From positions 29,190 to 93,189 of the forward strand of contig NZ_JAFIWB010000025.1 of NCBI RefSeq assembly GCF_017163705.1: a stretch of 64,000 nt of DNA. Direction: 5' to 3'. This document shows, one piece after another, positions 1 to 9,459 of this stretch (positions are counted from its first letter, which is position 1; each line of letters opens with the position of its first letter). The notes under the pieces were generated by a model that was given only the letters and a program-made list of their open reading frames with translations, searched no databases and had not been told where the DNA came from. The position numbers were made by a program, and so were the translations under genes. This DNA comes from Xanthomonas bonasiae. GTDB lineage: Bacteria > Pseudomonadota > Gammaproteobacteria > Xanthomonadales > Xanthomonadaceae.

Positions 1-369
1 TTCGTTGTAGTTCAACTTGCCGGCGCCCGGATAACCGTAGCGGTTGACCATCACGTCGAAGTTCCAGTTCTCGGAGAAATCGACGTTGTAGCCGATGAAG
101 CCGTCCACTTCCCAATCAGGGTCGCCGGCGCCGAAATCGACGTTGGAACCCCAGGTGCCGACGTACAGGCCGAACGGCGAGGTGTAGGTGAGGCCGGCCT
201 GGAACGCAGGGCCTTCGTTGGTCTGCGAGACGCCGCGGAACACGTAGTCGCTGACCACGCCATAGGAGCCGGTAATCGGCGAGGCAGCAGCCTCGTCCTG
301 GGCCAACGCACTCAGCGGGGAGGCGGCCAGCGCCACGGCCAGGGCGACACCAAGCTTGATCTTGTTCAC
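1..369 (-). CDS. TorF-type (gcw_chp family) outer-membrane protein, 5' part only
   Basis: The frame opens at a GTG (complement of 367-369) and runs off the left edge after 123 codons. GGAGAA ends six bases before the GTG, which fixes the start. Residues 1-23 form a signal peptide ending ALA before QDEAA. The next stretch, GSYGVVSDYVFRGVSQT followed by alternating aromatic beta-strands (GLYVGTWGSNVDF, DGFIGYNVDF), is the pattern of the TIGR02001/TorF putative porin family. Members often sit beside glnK-amtB and are nitrogen controlled; those genes would lie outside the window, so that link is inference. Substrate unknown. Confidence 0.82.
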   Translation of the reverse strand, partial: MNKIKLGVALAVALAASPLSALAQDEAAASPITGSYGVVSDYVFRGVSQTNEGPAFQAGLTYTSPFGLYVGTWGSNVDFGAGDPDWEVDGFIGYNVDFSENWNFDVMVNRYGYPGAGKLNYNE

Positions 370-755
370 CGGTAATTCTCCTGCGGGTTGACGAGGGGGG
401 TGGTTCCAGCGCGCACTGCAATGCTGGCTTCACACTTTTTTAACCGGTTTTTTCTTGCAGTGCAACACTTTCAAGACAAACCAAGTCATCGCAGGCCTTG
501 CGGCTGCGTCCTTCGGGTCAAACCTTGTCTACGCCATGCGCCCGCGTTCTGCGCCGCGCCAGCGGACCGGCCCGCTTCTCGTTCTGATTGCCGGCCGGGA
601 ACACCGTGGGAGCGACTTCAGTCGCGACGGGCCTCCCCGGTAACGCGCGTCGCGACTGAAGTCGCTCCCACAGAAGTCGCTTGCGCACATGCCGTCGAGT
701 GCAAAGACGACGAGCGAAACGCGCGAGCGCGGTTGCGCGCCGTATCCCGAATCCG
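370..755. other. Intergenic region: porin promoter side and one diverged REP pair
   Basis: No convincing gene is present. The porin-proximal side (about 411-465) holds an inverted pair, GCACTGCAA at 413-421 and TTGCAGTGC at 455-463; the second copy is part of the palindrome TTGCAGTGCAA. The middle holds the diverged REP pair at 606-671. The remainder up to the cysA stop shows no clear signal. Confidence 0.6.
606..671. repeat. Diverged REP-type inverted repeat
   Basis: Two arms of about 24 bases (606-629 and 648-671) are perfect inverted copies of GTGGGAGCGACTTCAGTCGC followed by GACG. Each arm can also fold by itself around GCGACTTCAGTCGC. It is the same design as the four GTAG-type copies elsewhere in the window, but C/G pairs are replaced in a compensatory way (GCGACT-AGTCGC instead of GCGGCT-AGCCGC). 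Confidence 0.85.
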
Positions 756-1802
756 TTAGCCGCGCTGCTGCGCGAACAGGCCGAAGCGGCGTGCGCTCAG
801 CTGCAGCACCTGGCCGGGCGCATAGCGCGTCGCGCCCTCGCCCGCCGGCAACTCCACTTCCACTTCGTCCTGGCCATGCGCCAGCTGCGCGCGCAGGCGC
901 AGGCGCGAGCCGCTGCGCTGCGAGGACAGCACCGTCGCCGCCCAGCCGCTGTCGCTGGGCGCCAGATCTTCCGGGCGCACGTACAGGTCGACCGGGCCGC
1001 TGGACAGCGGCGTATCCGGCGCCGGCAGCGCCAGGCCGGCGACCTGCAGCTGGCCGTCGTGCAGCTGTGCCGGCAGCCGGTTGACCGCGCCGACGAAGCC
1101 GTACACGAACGGCGACACCGGGCGGTCGTAGACGTCGGCCGGGCTGCCGAGCTGTTCGATGCGCCCGCGGTTGAGGATCGCCACGCGGTCGGCCAGTTCC
1201 AGCGCCTCTTCCTGGTCGTGGGTGACGAACACCGTGGTCAGCCCGGTGCGGTCGTGCAGCTCGCGCAGCCAGCGCCGCAGGTCGCGCCGCACCTGCGCGT
1301 CGAGCGCGCCGAACGGTTCGTCCAGCAGCAGCACGCGCGGCTCGATCGCCAGCGCGCGCGCCAGCGCCACGCGCTGGCGCTGGCCGCCGGACAGTTGGGT
1401 CGGATAGCGCGATTCCAGGCCGTCCAGTTGCACCAGCGCGAGCAACTCGGTCACCCGCGCGCGGATCGCCGATTCGGCCAGGCGCTCGGCGCCGCGGCGC
1501 ACGCGCAGGCCGAAGGCGATATTGTCGCGCACGGTCATGTGCCGGAACAGCGCGTAGTGCTGGAACACGAAGCCGACCCGGCGCGACTGCACCGGCAGAC
1601 CGGTCGCGTCCTCGCCGTCGATCAGCACGCGCCCGGCGTCGGCATGCTCCAGCCCGGCGATCACTCGCAGCAAGGTGGTCTTGCCCGAGCCGGACGGCCC
1701 CAGCAATGCCAGCAACTCGCCCTGGCGGATGTCCAGGCTGACGTCGTCGAGCGCGACGAACTCGTCGAAACGCTTGCCCAGGTGCTGTACGCGGATGGTC
1801 AT
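756..1802 (-). CDS. cysA: Sulfate/thiosulfate ABC transporter ATPase CysA
   Basis: This ATPase energises sulfate/thiosulfate import at the inner membrane. The protein has 348 residues. Walker A GPSGSGKT is at 35-42, the Q-loop Gln at 81, the signature LSGGQ at 137-141, Walker B LLLDEP at 158-163, and a C-terminal regulatory (TOBE-like) part follows. It is the last gene of a four-gene operon and starts seven bases after the cysW stop. The order sbp-cysU-cysW-cysA and the sulfate-type permeases identify the substrate class. A molybdate or spermidine ATPase is less likely in this context. Confidence 0.95.
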   Translation of the reverse strand: MTIRVQHLGKRFDEFVALDDVSLDIRQGELLALLGPSGSGKTTLLRVIAGLEHADAGRVLIDGEDATGLPVQSRRVGFVFQHYALFRHMTVRDNIAFGLRVRRGAERLAESAIRARVTELLALVQLDGLESRYPTQLSGGQRQRVALARALAIEPRVLLLDEPFGALDAQVRRDLRRWLRELHDRTGLTTVFVTHDQEEALELADRVAILNRGRIEQLGSPADVYDRPVSPFVYGFVGAVNRLPAQLHDGQLQVAGLALPAPDTPLSSGPVDLYVRPEDLAPSDSGWAATVLSSQRSGSRLRLRAQLAHGQDEVEVELPAGEGATRYAPGQVLQLSARRFGLFAQQRG

Positions 1803-1809
1803 CGCAACC

Positions 1810-2772
1810 TCAGTGTCGGTGATTGGCGGCCAGCGATTCGCCGTGGCGCCATTCCAGGTAGGACTTCAGCGCCAGGGTCAGCAGCGCGGTCAGCGCCAGC
1901 AGGCTGGCGCAGGCGAACGCGGCGCTGTAGGCGTACTCGTTGTAGAGGATCTCCACGTGCAGCGGCAACGTGTTGGTGCGCCCGCGGATGTGCCCGGACA
2001 CCACCGACACCGCGCCGAACTCGCCCATCGCCCGCGCACTGCACAGCAGCACGCCGTACAGCAGGCCCCAGCGGATGTTGGGCATGGTCACCCGCCAGAA
2101 CATCTGCCAACCGTTGGCGCCCAGGCTCAACGCCGCCAGTTCCTCGTCGCTGCCCTGCTGCTCCATCAGCGGCATCAGCTCGCGGGCGATGAACGGGAAG
2201 GTGACGAAGGTCGTCGCCAGCACGATGCCGGGCAGCGCGAACACGATCCGCGGCAGCTGCAGCAGCACCTCGCCGAACACCGGCAGGTGCAGCCGCCAGC
2301 CTTCGTCGATCAGCGGCCAGGCCCAGCCGCTGCGGCCGAAGATCAGGATGAAGACCAGGCCGGCGACCACCGGCGACACCGAGAACGGCAGGTCGATCAG
2401 GCTCACCAGCAGGCGCTTGCCGGGGAAGGAGTGCTTGCTCACCGCCCACGCCGCGGCCACGCCGAACACCAGGTTCAACGGCACCACGATCGCGGTCACC
2501 AGCAGGGTCAGGCGGATCGCCGCGAGCGCATCGGGATCGGAGATCGCCCGCCAGAACACGCCGATACCGCCGCGCAGCGCCTCGACGAACACCAGCAGCA
2601 GCGGCAGGAACAGGAACGACAGCAGGAAGCCCAGCGCGCCGAGGATCAGCAGCACCTGCACCCACCATGGCTCGGTGGTGACCGAAGCGACGCGACGGCG
2701 GGCAGCAGGCGGCGATGCGCTCAACGCAGTCTCCGAGAACGGGATGGTCAAGCTGGACACGGTATCGTTCAT
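1810..2772 (-). CDS. cysW: Sulfate ABC transporter permease CysW
   Basis: A 320-residue inner-membrane permease that pairs with CysU to form the sulfate channel. The N-terminal 35 residues are polar and carry an arginine cluster; hydrophobic segments begin near residue 36 ([19 protein letters not shown]). The inner-membrane permease motif that contacts the ATPase is visible around [20 protein letters not shown]. The protein ends in a region typical of CysW ([17 protein letters not shown]). The ATG lies one base after the cysU stop (TGAGATG), so the two are translationally coupled. Confidence 0.94.
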   Translation of the reverse strand: MNDTVSSLTIPFSETALSASPPAARRRVASVTTEPWWVQVLLILGALGFLLSFLFLPLLLVFVEALRGGIGVFWRAISDPDALAAIRLTLLVTAIVVPLNLVFGVAAAWAVSKHSFPGKRLLVSLIDLPFSVSPVVAGLVFILIFGRSGWAWPLIDEGWRLHLPVFGEVLLQLPRIVFALPGIVLATTFVTFPFIARELMPLMEQQGSDEELAALSLGANGWQMFWRVTMPNIRWGLLYGVLLCSARAMGEFGAVSVVSGHIRGRTNTLPLHVEILYNEYAYSAAFACASLLALTALLTLALKSYLEWRHGESLAANHRH

Positions 2773-2773
2773 C

Positions 2774-3634
2774 TCAATGCGCCGCCAGACCGCGCCGCGC
2801 GAAGCGCGCCTGCACGCCGTTGACCACCAGCAGCATCAGCAACGACAGCAGCAGCATCGCCGCGGCGATCGCGGTCGCGCCGGCGTAGTCGAATTCCTCC
2901 AGGCGGATGGTGATCAGCAGCGGCGCGATCTCGGTCGCGTTGGGCAGGTTGCCGGCGATGAAGATCACCGAGCCGTACTCGCCGATGCCGCGCGCGAAGG
3001 CCAGCGCGAATCCGGTCAGCACCGCCGGCCACAGCGCCGGCAGCACCACGCGGCGGATGGTCTGCCAGCGGCCGGCGCCGAGCGTGGCCGCGGCCTCTTC
3101 CACGTCGCGCTCGGCCTCGGCCAGCACCGGCTGCACGATCCGCACCACGAACGGCAGCCCCACGAACACCAGCGCCACCACGATGCCGAGCTGGGTGTAG
3201 GCGATCTTCAGCCCCAACGGTTCCAGCCAACGGCCGACCCAGCCGTTGCCGCCATACAGCGCGGTCAGCGCGATGCCGGCCACCGCGGTCGGCAGCGCGA
3301 ACGGCAGGTCGATCATCGCGTCGAACAGGCGCTTGCCGGGGAAGCGGTAGCGCACGAACACCCAGGCCACCCAGGTGCCCATCACCGCATTGAACGCGGC
3401 GGCGACGAAGGCGGTGCCGAAGCTGACCCGCAGCGCCGACAGCACCCGCGGTTCGCTCCACACCTGCCACACGCCGTGCCAACCCAGGCCGCTGGTCTTG
3501 AGCACCACGCCCAGCAACGGGATCAGCACCACCAGTCCCAGCCAGGTCAGGGTGATGCCCAGGCTCAGGCCGAGCCCGGGAATCACCCTGCGCCGCGACG
3601 GAGCGCGCGTGGCCGCGGCGGCATTCACTCCCAT
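2774..3634 (-). CDS. cysU: Sulfate ABC transporter permease CysU (CysT)
   Basis: A 286-residue permease with six or so hydrophobic segments. It has the coupling motif EEAAATLGAGRWQTIRRVVLP and the CysT-type stretch GIGEYGSVIFIAGNLP. I start it at the ATG at 3634 (MGVNAAAATRAPSRRR), four bases after the sbp stop. A longer frame starting at 3676 would overlap the end of sbp by about 38 bases and adds only non-conserved residues. It is the second gene of the sulfate operon. Confidence 0.93.
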   Translation of the reverse strand: MGVNAAAATRAPSRRRVIPGLGLSLGITLTWLGLVVLIPLLGVVLKTSGLGWHGVWQVWSEPRVLSALRVSFGTAFVAAAFNAVMGTWVAWVFVRYRFPGKRLFDAMIDLPFALPTAVAGIALTALYGGNGWVGRWLEPLGLKIAYTQLGIVVALVFVGLPFVVRIVQPVLAEAERDVEEAAATLGAGRWQTIRRVVLPALWPAVLTGFALAFARGIGEYGSVIFIAGNLPNATEIAPLLITIRLEEFDYAGATAIAAAMLLLSLLMLLVVNGVQARFARRGLAAH

Positions 3635-3638
3635 CGCG

Positions 3639-4661
3639 TCACTTGCTCGCCTGGATCTGGTCGAACAGGCCGCCATCGTTGAAGTGCTCGGCCTGGGCCT
3701 TGGCCCAGGAGCCGAACGCCTGGTCGATGGTCACCAGCTGCACCTTCGGCAGGCGCGCGATGTCGGCGCGGTCGGCGTATTCGGGATGGCGCGGGCGGTA
3801 GTAGTGCTTGGCCGCGATCTTCTGCCCTTCCGGCGAATACAGATATTTCAGGTATTCCTCGGCGACGTCGCGGGTACCGTGCTTGTCCACGTTCTTGTCG
3901 ACCACCGCCACCGACGGCTCGGCCAGGATCGACAGCTTCGGCACCACGATCTCGAACTTGTCCTTGCCCAGTTCCTCCTGCGCCAGGAACGCCTCGTTCT
4001 CCCAGGCCAGCAGCACGTCGCCGATGCCGCGCTGGACGAAGGTGGTGGTGGCGCCGCGCGCGCCGGTGTCCAGCACCGGCACGTTGCGGAACAGCGCGCG
4101 CATGTAGCCGAGGATGCGCTCGCGGTCGCCCTTGAAGATGTGGTCGGCGTAGGCCCAGGCCGCCAGGTAGTTCCAGCGCGCGCCGCCGGAGGTCTTCGGA
4201 TTCGGGGTGATCACCGACACGCCGGTGCGCAGCAGGTCCGGCCAGTCCTTGATCTTCTTCGGGTTGCCCTTGCGCACCAGGAACACAATGGTGGAGGTGT
4301 ACGGCGCGCTGTTGTCGGGCAGGCGCTTGGCCCAGCCCGGATCGATCAGCTTGCCCTTGTCGGCGATCGCGTCCACGTCGTAGGCCAGCGCCAGCGTCAC
4401 CACATCGGCCTCGACCCCGTCGATCACCGAGCGCGCCTGCTTGCCGGAACCGCCATGCGAGGTTTCCACCGTCACCTTGTCGCCGCTGTGGGTCTGCTCC
4501 CAGTGCTTGGCGAAGGCGGCGTTGTAGTCGCGGTACAGCTCGCGCGTGGGATCGTAGGACACGTTGAGCAGCTGCACGTCGCGCGCGGCGGCGGTGCCGG
4601 CGAACGCGCACAGCGCGAGCGCGAGCAGCGGGCTGAATCGGCGCGGCAGGAGGCTGGGCAT
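3639..4661 (-). CDS. sbp: Periplasmic sulfate-binding protein
   Basis: A 340-residue solute-binding protein that captures sulfate in the periplasm for CysUWA. A signal peptide occupies about the first 26 residues ([15 protein letters not shown]). The mature part opens with [16 protein letters not shown] and carries [11 protein letters not shown] and [19 protein letters not shown], which are hallmarks of the Sbp/CysP family; these regions coordinate the oxyanion. It is the first gene of the operon, whose regulatory region (4662-4859) is shared with the divergent kbl. I cannot separate Sbp from CysP (thiosulfate) by reading alone. Confidence 0.93.
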   Translation of the reverse strand: MPSLLPRRFSPLLALALCAFAGTAAARDVQLLNVSYDPTRELYRDYNAAFAKHWEQTHSGDKVTVETSHGGSGKQARSVIDGVEADVVTLALAYDVDAIADKGKLIDPGWAKRLPDNSAPYTSTIVFLVRKGNPKKIKDWPDLLRTGVSVITPNPKTSGGARWNYLAAWAYADHIFKGDRERILGYMRALFRNVPVLDTGARGATTTFVQRGIGDVLLAWENEAFLAQEELGKDKFEIVVPKLSILAEPSVAVVDKNVDKHGTRDVAEEYLKYLYSPEGQKIAAKHYYRPRHPEYADRADIARLPKVQLVTIDQAFGSWAKAQAEHFNDGGLFDQIQASK

Positions 4662-4859
4662 GGACGGATCTCCGGAAGAGGGTCAGGGGGCACGGGCGGT
4701 CCGGCCATGCGACCACGGCCAGTGCGCCATGCTGCGCAGCCGCATTGGTCCGGTGAAATGACTTCGCCGTCGATGCTTATGCCATTTTTGCATGACGCCC
4801 GCCGACCTTCGCACACGCCGCGTTAAAATCTCCACCTCTCCCGCCTGCGCGTGCCCGTC

Positions 4860-6062
4860 ATGACCGATTCCCGCCTCACCCAGCACTACGCCGACGAACT
4901 GGACGCGATCCGCGCGCAGGGCCTGTTCAAGTCCGAACGCATCATCGTCGGCCCGCAGTCGGCCGAGATCGTGCTGGCCGACGGCCGCCGCGTGCTGAAC
5001 TTCTGCGCCAACAACTACCTGGGCCTGGCCGACCACCCGGCGCTGATAGCCGCGGCCAAGGACGCGCTGGACACCCACGGCTTCGGCATGGCCTCGGTGC
5101 GCTTCATCTGCGGCACCCAGGACCTGCACAAGCAACTGGAAGCGCGCATCGCCGAGTTCTTCGGCACCGAGGACACCATCCTCTACGCCGCCTGCTTCGA
5201 CGCCAACGGCGGCCTGTTCGAGCCGCTGCTCGGCGAGGCCGATGCGATCATTTCCGACGCGCTCAACCATGCCTCGATCATCGACGGCGTGCGCCTGTGC
5301 AAGGCCAAGCGCTTCCGCTACGCCAACTGCGACATGGCCGACCTGGAAGCGCAGCTGCAGGCCGCCGACGCGGCCGGCTGCAAGACCAAGCTGATCACCA
5401 GCGACGGCGTGTTCTCGATGGACGGCTTCATCGCCCCGCTGGACGAGATCACCGCGCTGGCGAAGCAGTACGGCGCGCTGGTGCATATCGACGAGTGCCA
5501 CGCCACCGGCTTCCTCGGCGCGACCGGCCGCGGCTCGGCCGAGGTCAAGGGCGTGCTGGACCGGATCGACATCTTCACCGGCACCCTGGGCAAGGCCATG
5601 GGCGGCGCGCTGGGCGGCTTCACCACCGGCCGGCGCGAGGTGATCGAACTGCTGCGCCAGCGCTCGCGCCCCTACCTGTTCTCCAATTCGCTGCCGCCGC
5701 ACGTGGTCGCCGCCGGGATCAAGGCCTTCGCGATGCTGGACGCGGCCGCCGACCTGCGCGCGCAACTGGTCGAGAACACCCGCCACTTCCGCGAGCGCAT
5801 GGCCGCGGCCGGCTTCGACATCAAGCCCGGCACCCACCCGATCTGCCCGGTGATGCTGTACGACGCGCCGCTGGCGCAGCGCTTCGCCGAGCGGCTGCTG
5901 GAGGAAGGCATCTATGCGATCGGCTTCTTCTTCCCGGTGGTGCCCAAGGGGCAGGCGCGGATCCGCACCCAGATCAGCGCTGCGCACACGCGCGCGCAGC
6001 TGGACCGGGCGATCGACGCCTTCGTCCGCATCGGCCGCGAGTTGAACGTCATCCCCGCCTGA
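4860..6062 (+). CDS. kbl: Glycine C-acetyltransferase (2-amino-3-ketobutyrate CoA ligase)
   Basis: Kbl is a PLP enzyme that splits 2-amino-3-ketobutyrate with CoA into glycine and acetyl-CoA, the second step of threonine catabolism. The 400-residue protein aligns by eye along its whole length with E. coli Kbl. It shares [11 protein letters not shown] (48-58), [15 protein letters not shown] (74-88), the PLP aspartate in [10 protein letters not shown] (D211) and the Schiff-base lysine in [10 protein letters not shown] (K245). A GTG nine bases upstream (4851) is in frame, but the ATG at 4860 matches the family's N terminus better. The usual partner tdh is not adjacent. Confidence 0.96.
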   Translation: MTDSRLTQHYADELDAIRAQGLFKSERIIVGPQSAEIVLADGRRVLNFCANNYLGLADHPALIAAAKDALDTHGFGMASVRFICGTQDLHKQLEARIAEFFGTEDTILYAACFDANGGLFEPLLGEADAIISDALNHASIIDGVRLCKAKRFRYANCDMADLEAQLQAADAAGCKTKLITSDGVFSMDGFIAPLDEITALAKQYGALVHIDECHATGFLGATGRGSAEVKGVLDRIDIFTGTLGKAMGGALGGFTTGRREVIELLRQRSRPYLFSNSLPPHVVAAGIKAFAMLDAAADLRAQLVENTRHFRERMAAAGFDIKPGTHPICPVMLYDAPLAQRFAERLLEEGIYAIGFFFPVVPKGQARIRTQISAAHTRAQLDRAIDAFVRIGRELNVIPA

Positions 6063-6064
6063 GC

Positions 6065-6457
6065 ATGCGCACGGTCCTGCGCCAACGGCTGTTGCTGGCG
6101 GCGCGGACCGATGCACACGCGCAAGCGCTGGAGGACGGCTGGGAGACGCGCTGCCTGCATTGCCGCCGGCGCCTGCGCCTGCGCGCCGACGGCGAACCGC
6201 TCGGGCACAGCACGTTGGAGCACGTGGTGCCGCAGGCCTGGTTCGGCCGCCGCGCGGCAGCGCCGCTATGCGCCCTGGTCGGCGGCGACCCGAACGATGC
6301 GCGCAATCTGGCGCTGGCCTGCGCCAGCTGCAACCACACCAAGGGCCGCCATCACGATGCGCGCGGCCCGCAGGATGCGCGCGCCTACGCGGTGGTCGCC
6401 GCCCTGCTCAGCGCACGGCTGGCGCGCTGGCGTCCGCTGCCGGCGCCAGCGCCCTGA
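6065..6457 (+). CDS. Small HNH endonuclease-family protein
   Basis: A 130-residue protein starting two bases after the kbl stop. It has two zinc-type pairs, CLHC (30-33) and CASC (86-89), enclosing LEHVVPQAWFG (H53) and the N-rich block NDARNLALACASCNHTKG. This is the layout of HNH nuclease domains with structural CxxC pairs. The tight spacing suggests it is read with kbl, but no functional link is evident. Its last 50 bases overlap the 3' end of the opposite-strand pseudouridine synthase gene. Such stand-alone HNH proteins have mostly unknown roles; activity is not proven by sequence. Confidence 0.8.
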   Translation: MRTVLRQRLLLAARTDAHAQALEDGWETRCLHCRRRLRLRADGEPLGHSTLEHVVPQAWFGRRAAAPLCALVGGDPNDARNLALACASCNHTKGRHHDARGPQDARAYAVVAALLSARLARWRPLPAPAP

Positions 6458-7244
6458 CCTCGGCGGCACTGAGTTCGCGCCAGGCGCCCTTGCCCAGTTC
6501 GCCCAGCGCCAGCCCGCCGATCGCCACCCGCACCAGACGCAGCACGCCCAGATCGAGTTCGGCCAGCAGGCGCCGGATCTGCCGGTTGCGGCCCTCGTCC
6601 AGTACCACTTCGAGCCAGGCGTGCTTGTCGCCTTGCCGCAGCAGCCGCACCTGCTTGGCGCGCAGCGGCTCGCCGTCGGCGACCACGCCGGCGCACATGC
6701 GCGCCAGCAATGCCGCATCGGGCAGCGCATCGACCTGCACGTGATAGGTCTTGTCCGGGCCGCTGGCCGGATCGGCGACCCGCGCCGCCCACTGCGGATC
6801 GTTGCAGAACAGCAACAGGCCCTCGCTGGCCTTGTCCAGGCGCCCGACCGGCGCCAGCCAGGGCAATCCGGCACCGTCGAAACAGCGGTAGACGGTATCG
6901 CGGCCGCGCTCGTCCTGCGCGGTGGTGACCAGGCCGCGCGGCTTGTTGAGCATCAGGTACAGGCGCTGCGTGGCGGCCAGCGGAAGGCCATCGAGCGCCA
7001 GGCGGTGGCGGCCGCGCAGGATCGGGAATTCGGGATCGGTGACGGTGCGGCCGTCGACCGCGACGCGGCCGGCGGCGATCCAGCGCGCGGCTTCGGTGCG
7101 CGAGCACAGGCCGAGCTTGGACAGCGTGCGCGCCAGGCCGTGGCGGGCTTCGCCGGCCGCAGCCGCGCGCGGCGACCGCGGGGCGCCGGCCGCCGGCACC
7201 GCGGGGCGCGGCGCGGGGCGGCGGGAACGCGAAGGAGGCTTCAC
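6408..7244 (-). CDS. rRNA pseudouridine synthase, RsuA/RluB/E/F family
   Basis: The enzyme converts a specific uridine in rRNA to pseudouridine. A basic, low-complexity N-terminal tail (about residues 1-33) precedes an S4 RNA-binding domain (LARTLSKLGLCSRTEAARWI, about 38-57). The catalytic domain contains LMLNKPRGLVTT and the catalytic aspartate in PVGRLDKASEGLLLF (D137). The C-terminal EGRNRQIRRLLAEL motif is present. With 278 residues it fits RluF/RluB/RluE-like members; the exact target is not decidable. A shorter start near residue 31-35 is possible. Confidence 0.9.
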   Translation of the reverse strand: MKPPSRSRRPAPRPAVPAAGAPRSPRAAAAGEARHGLARTLSKLGLCSRTEAARWIAAGRVAVDGRTVTDPEFPILRGRHRLALDGLPLAATQRLYLMLNKPRGLVTTAQDERGRDTVYRCFDGAGLPWLAPVGRLDKASEGLLLFCNDPQWAARVADPASGPDKTYHVQVDALPDAALLARMCAGVVADGEPLRAKQVRLLRQGDKHAWLEVVLDEGRNRQIRRLLAELDLGVLRLVRVAIGGLALGELGKGAWRELSAAEVRALAPAADASAPAVR

Positions 7245-7290
7245 CGCGCGCGCTTCGTACGCAGGCGCGGTCGGCGACCGCGCGCCGCGC

Positions 7291-7797
7291 TTACTGCTTG
7301 TCGACCGGCGCGGCCGCGTCGGGCGCGGGTGCAGCGGCGGGCACTGCGGCTGGCGCCGGACGCGCCTTGACCACGCGCACGCCGCGCGCCTTCATCCAGG
7401 CGTCGAACTCTTCGGCGGTCATGCGCTTGCCGTTCTGGCTCATGTCGAAGCGCCACGGGGTGTTGTCGAACGCGGTGGTCGGCTTGTAGGCGGCCGGATC
7501 GTTCGGCTTCACCGCACCGCCGGCCGGCATCGCGTTGGCCAGGCTCTGGCAGCCCTCGGCGCGCAGCCGCAGCAGCACCCGGTCCAGCGACTGGTCGCTG
7601 CTGTAGGACTGCGCCAGCACGCCGCTGGGCATGCCCAGCTGCAGGTTGCGCGTGTACAGCTCCGAGGCGATCGGCGCACCGACCGTGGCCGGCAGCGGCA
7701 GCGGCTTGGGCAGCACGTCGCCGGAACAATCCGGTGCGGCGTGAGCGGCAGGAATCAAGGCAAGACCAAGCAGGCCGGCCGTAACGATACGCAGCAT
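7291..7797 (-). CDS. Secreted small protein of unknown function
   Basis: A 168-residue protein. I choose the ATG at 7797 because the following MLRIVTAGLLGLALIPAAHAAP is a clean signal peptide (cleavage after AHA, about residue 19) and GGAAA lies just upstream. The longer in-frame start at 7878 adds 27 residues without signal character. The mature part has two cysteines (PDCSGDV and EGCQSLAN), a middle region TTAFDNTPWRFDMSQNGKRM and TAEEFDAWMKARGVRVVK, then a low-complexity Ala/Pro tail. I do not recognise a family; homologues are probably limited to Xanthomonadaceae. Confidence 0.72.
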   Translation of the reverse strand: MLRIVTAGLLGLALIPAAHAAPDCSGDVLPKPLPLPATVGAPIASELYTRNLQLGMPSGVLAQSYSSDQSLDRVLLRLRAEGCQSLANAMPAGGAVKPNDPAAYKPTTAFDNTPWRFDMSQNGKRMTAEEFDAWMKARGVRVVKARPAPAAVPAAAPAPDAAAPVDKQ

Positions 7798-7938
7798 CGG
7801 TTTTTTTCCATTCAGGCGAGACGACGCCGCGAGTGTAGGCAGGGCCAGGCGCAGTTTCAACCGATACCGGCACTGCATGCGCTAAATAATTGGGAAGGCT
7901 GAAAAAGTTCAGCTTGGCAGAGAGCTTTTTGCCGCCTT

Positions 7939-8009
7939 TGTAGGAGCGGCTTCAGCCGCGACATGTCCTCTCCGGCAAGGCAAATGTCGCGGCTGAAGCC
8001 GCTCCTACA
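7939..8009. repeat. GTAG-type REP pair (inverted repeat)
   Basis: Arms of 26 bases (7939-7964 and 7984-8009) are perfect inverted copies that start TGTAGGAGCGGCTTCAGCCG; the loop is 19 bases. Each arm also holds its own hairpin GCGGCT-TC-AGCCGC. It lies between the ompA terminator and the 3'-unrelated small secreted gene, a typical intergenic position for REP elements. Confidence 0.93.
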
Positions 8010-8036
8010 GAAGCGCGCGATGGTTTCCGGGCGCAC

Positions 8037-8068
8037 AAAAACAAAGCCCGGCGCGAGGCCGGGCTTTG
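8037..8068 (-). terminator. Intrinsic terminator of the ompA-type gene
   Basis: Read on the minus strand, an 11-base stem CAAAGCCCGGC / GCCGGGCTTTG (8058-8068 with 8042-8052) with a five-base loop is followed by TTTTTG. It lies about 20 bases after the stop codon at 8090. Confidence 0.9.
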
Positions 8069-8089
8069 CTTGAAGCATGAAGCGTCCGA

Positions 8090-9184
8090 TTAGTTCTGGA
8101 CGTTCAGCTCGGTACGACGGTTCTTCGCACGGCCTTCCGGGTTGTCCGAACCATCCGGGTTGGTGTTCGGCGCAATCGGGCGGCTCTCGCCGTAGCCGAT
8201 CGGACCGACCAGACGCGAAGCGTCCACGCCGTTCTTGGTCAGGTAGTCATACACGGTGGTCGCACGACGCTCGGACAGCTTCTGGTTGTAAGCGTCGGTA
8301 CCCTTCGAGTCGGTGTGACCGGCGACCTCGACCTTCAGGTCGGGGTAACGCTTCAGGATCTCGGTGGCTTCGCTCAGGATCGCGATCGCGTCCGGACGCA
8401 GGGTCGACTTGTTGAAGTCGAAGTTGACGCCCTTCAGGTCGATCGAGACCGGCACCGGGCAACCGTCCGGACCGATGGTCTGGCCAGGCTGGGAGGTCGG
8501 GCACTTGTCGTCGCAGTTGTTGACGCCGTCACCGTCGTCGTCCAGGTCCGCGCAGCTCGGGGCAGCGGTCGGAGCCGGAGCGGCAACCGGAGCCGACGGC
8601 GGCGGGCCGAGCGGGATCACGACGCCGACCGAAGCCAGCACGTCGCCGAACCAGTTCTCGGACGGAGCGGCAACGCTCTGGTCGTCGAAGTCAGCGCGGT
8701 AGGCCACTTCGGCACGTACGGCAACGCGCTTGTCGAAGGTGGTCTGCAGACCGACGCCGGCCTTGGCGGCAAAGTTGCCGTCCTTGCGCTGGCCCGGGGA
8801 CACGGCGCCGCCGGTGTCGAACTCTTCTTCCGAACGCTGGTAGCCCAGACCGAACAGCAGGTACGGGTTCCAGCCACGGCCTTCCTGGATGAAGTGGCGA
8901 CGCAGGTCGAACGAGATGCCGTACTGGCTCCAGTTCAGGTCCTGGTTGGCGTCGAAGTTCGGGTTCTGATAGTTCAGTTCACCGTCGATCGACCAGTTCG
9001 GGCTGACGAACTTGCCCAGACCCAGGGTGACGAACGGGGCGTCGTTGGTCAGACGGTCGTTGTCCTGGAAGTTGAAACCGGCCGAACCGGTCAGGTACCA
9101 GCGGTCGTCGAATTCCTGTGCGGACGCTGCCTGGGCGACGGCCAGACCGCCCAGCAATGCGGCGGTGAGAATTTTCTTGTTCAT
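8090..9184 (-). CDS. OmpA-family outer-membrane protein with calcium-type linker
   Basis: A 364-residue protein with three parts. A signal peptide of about 22 residues ends ASAQ. An N-terminal eight-strand-like barrel follows (LTGSAGFNFQDND through ASVGVVIPL). Then come a Pro/Ala linker and a thrombospondin type 3-like acidic repeat (DLDDDGDGVNNCDDKCP). The C-terminal OmpA domain binds peptidoglycan through VEVAGHTDSKG and LSERRATTVYDYL. It anchors the outer membrane to the wall and is probably very abundant. AAGGAG precedes the ATG, and a strong terminator follows. Codons are strongly biased to C/G endings, fitting high expression. Confidence 0.93.
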   Translation of the reverse strand: MNKKILTAALLGGLAVAQAASAQEFDDRWYLTGSAGFNFQDNDRLTNDAPFVTLGLGKFVSPNWSIDGELNYQNPNFDANQDLNWSQYGISFDLRRHFIQEGRGWNPYLLFGLGYQRSEEEFDTGGAVSPGQRKDGNFAAKAGVGLQTTFDKRVAVRAEVAYRADFDDQSVAAPSENWFGDVLASVGVVIPLGPPPSAPVAAPAPTAAPSCADLDDDGDGVNNCDDKCPTSQPGQTIGPDGCPVPVSIDLKGVNFDFNKSTLRPDAIAILSEATEILKRYPDLKVEVAGHTDSKGTDAYNQKLSERRATTVYDYLTKNGVDASRLVGPIGYGESRPIAPNTNPDGSDNPEGRAKNRRTELNVQN

Positions 9185-9459
9185 TAATACAGCTCCTTGT
9201 TTCGGGGATATAGAAACCGATAGGGCATGGTTCAGTACAGATGTCTCGTCACATCCAGACGGCCGTTCCGCACGCCATCGCCGCGCACATTATGCTCGGC
9301 ATGGTGAAGACCGCGTTAACAGGCACGTAACATGTGAAACCCACGGCCAGACCCTCGGCGCTCGTGGATACACCGTATACAGCTTCATGAAATGATGCAA
9401 TGCGGTGCTCGGGGCCCTGCCGGCGCTTGTAGACAGTGCGCCGGTCTTGCACGTCCGTC

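Noticed and set aside
4851..4859. GTG start of kbl nine bases upstream
   Set aside because: The ATG at 4860 matches the family N terminus; the extra residues add nothing.
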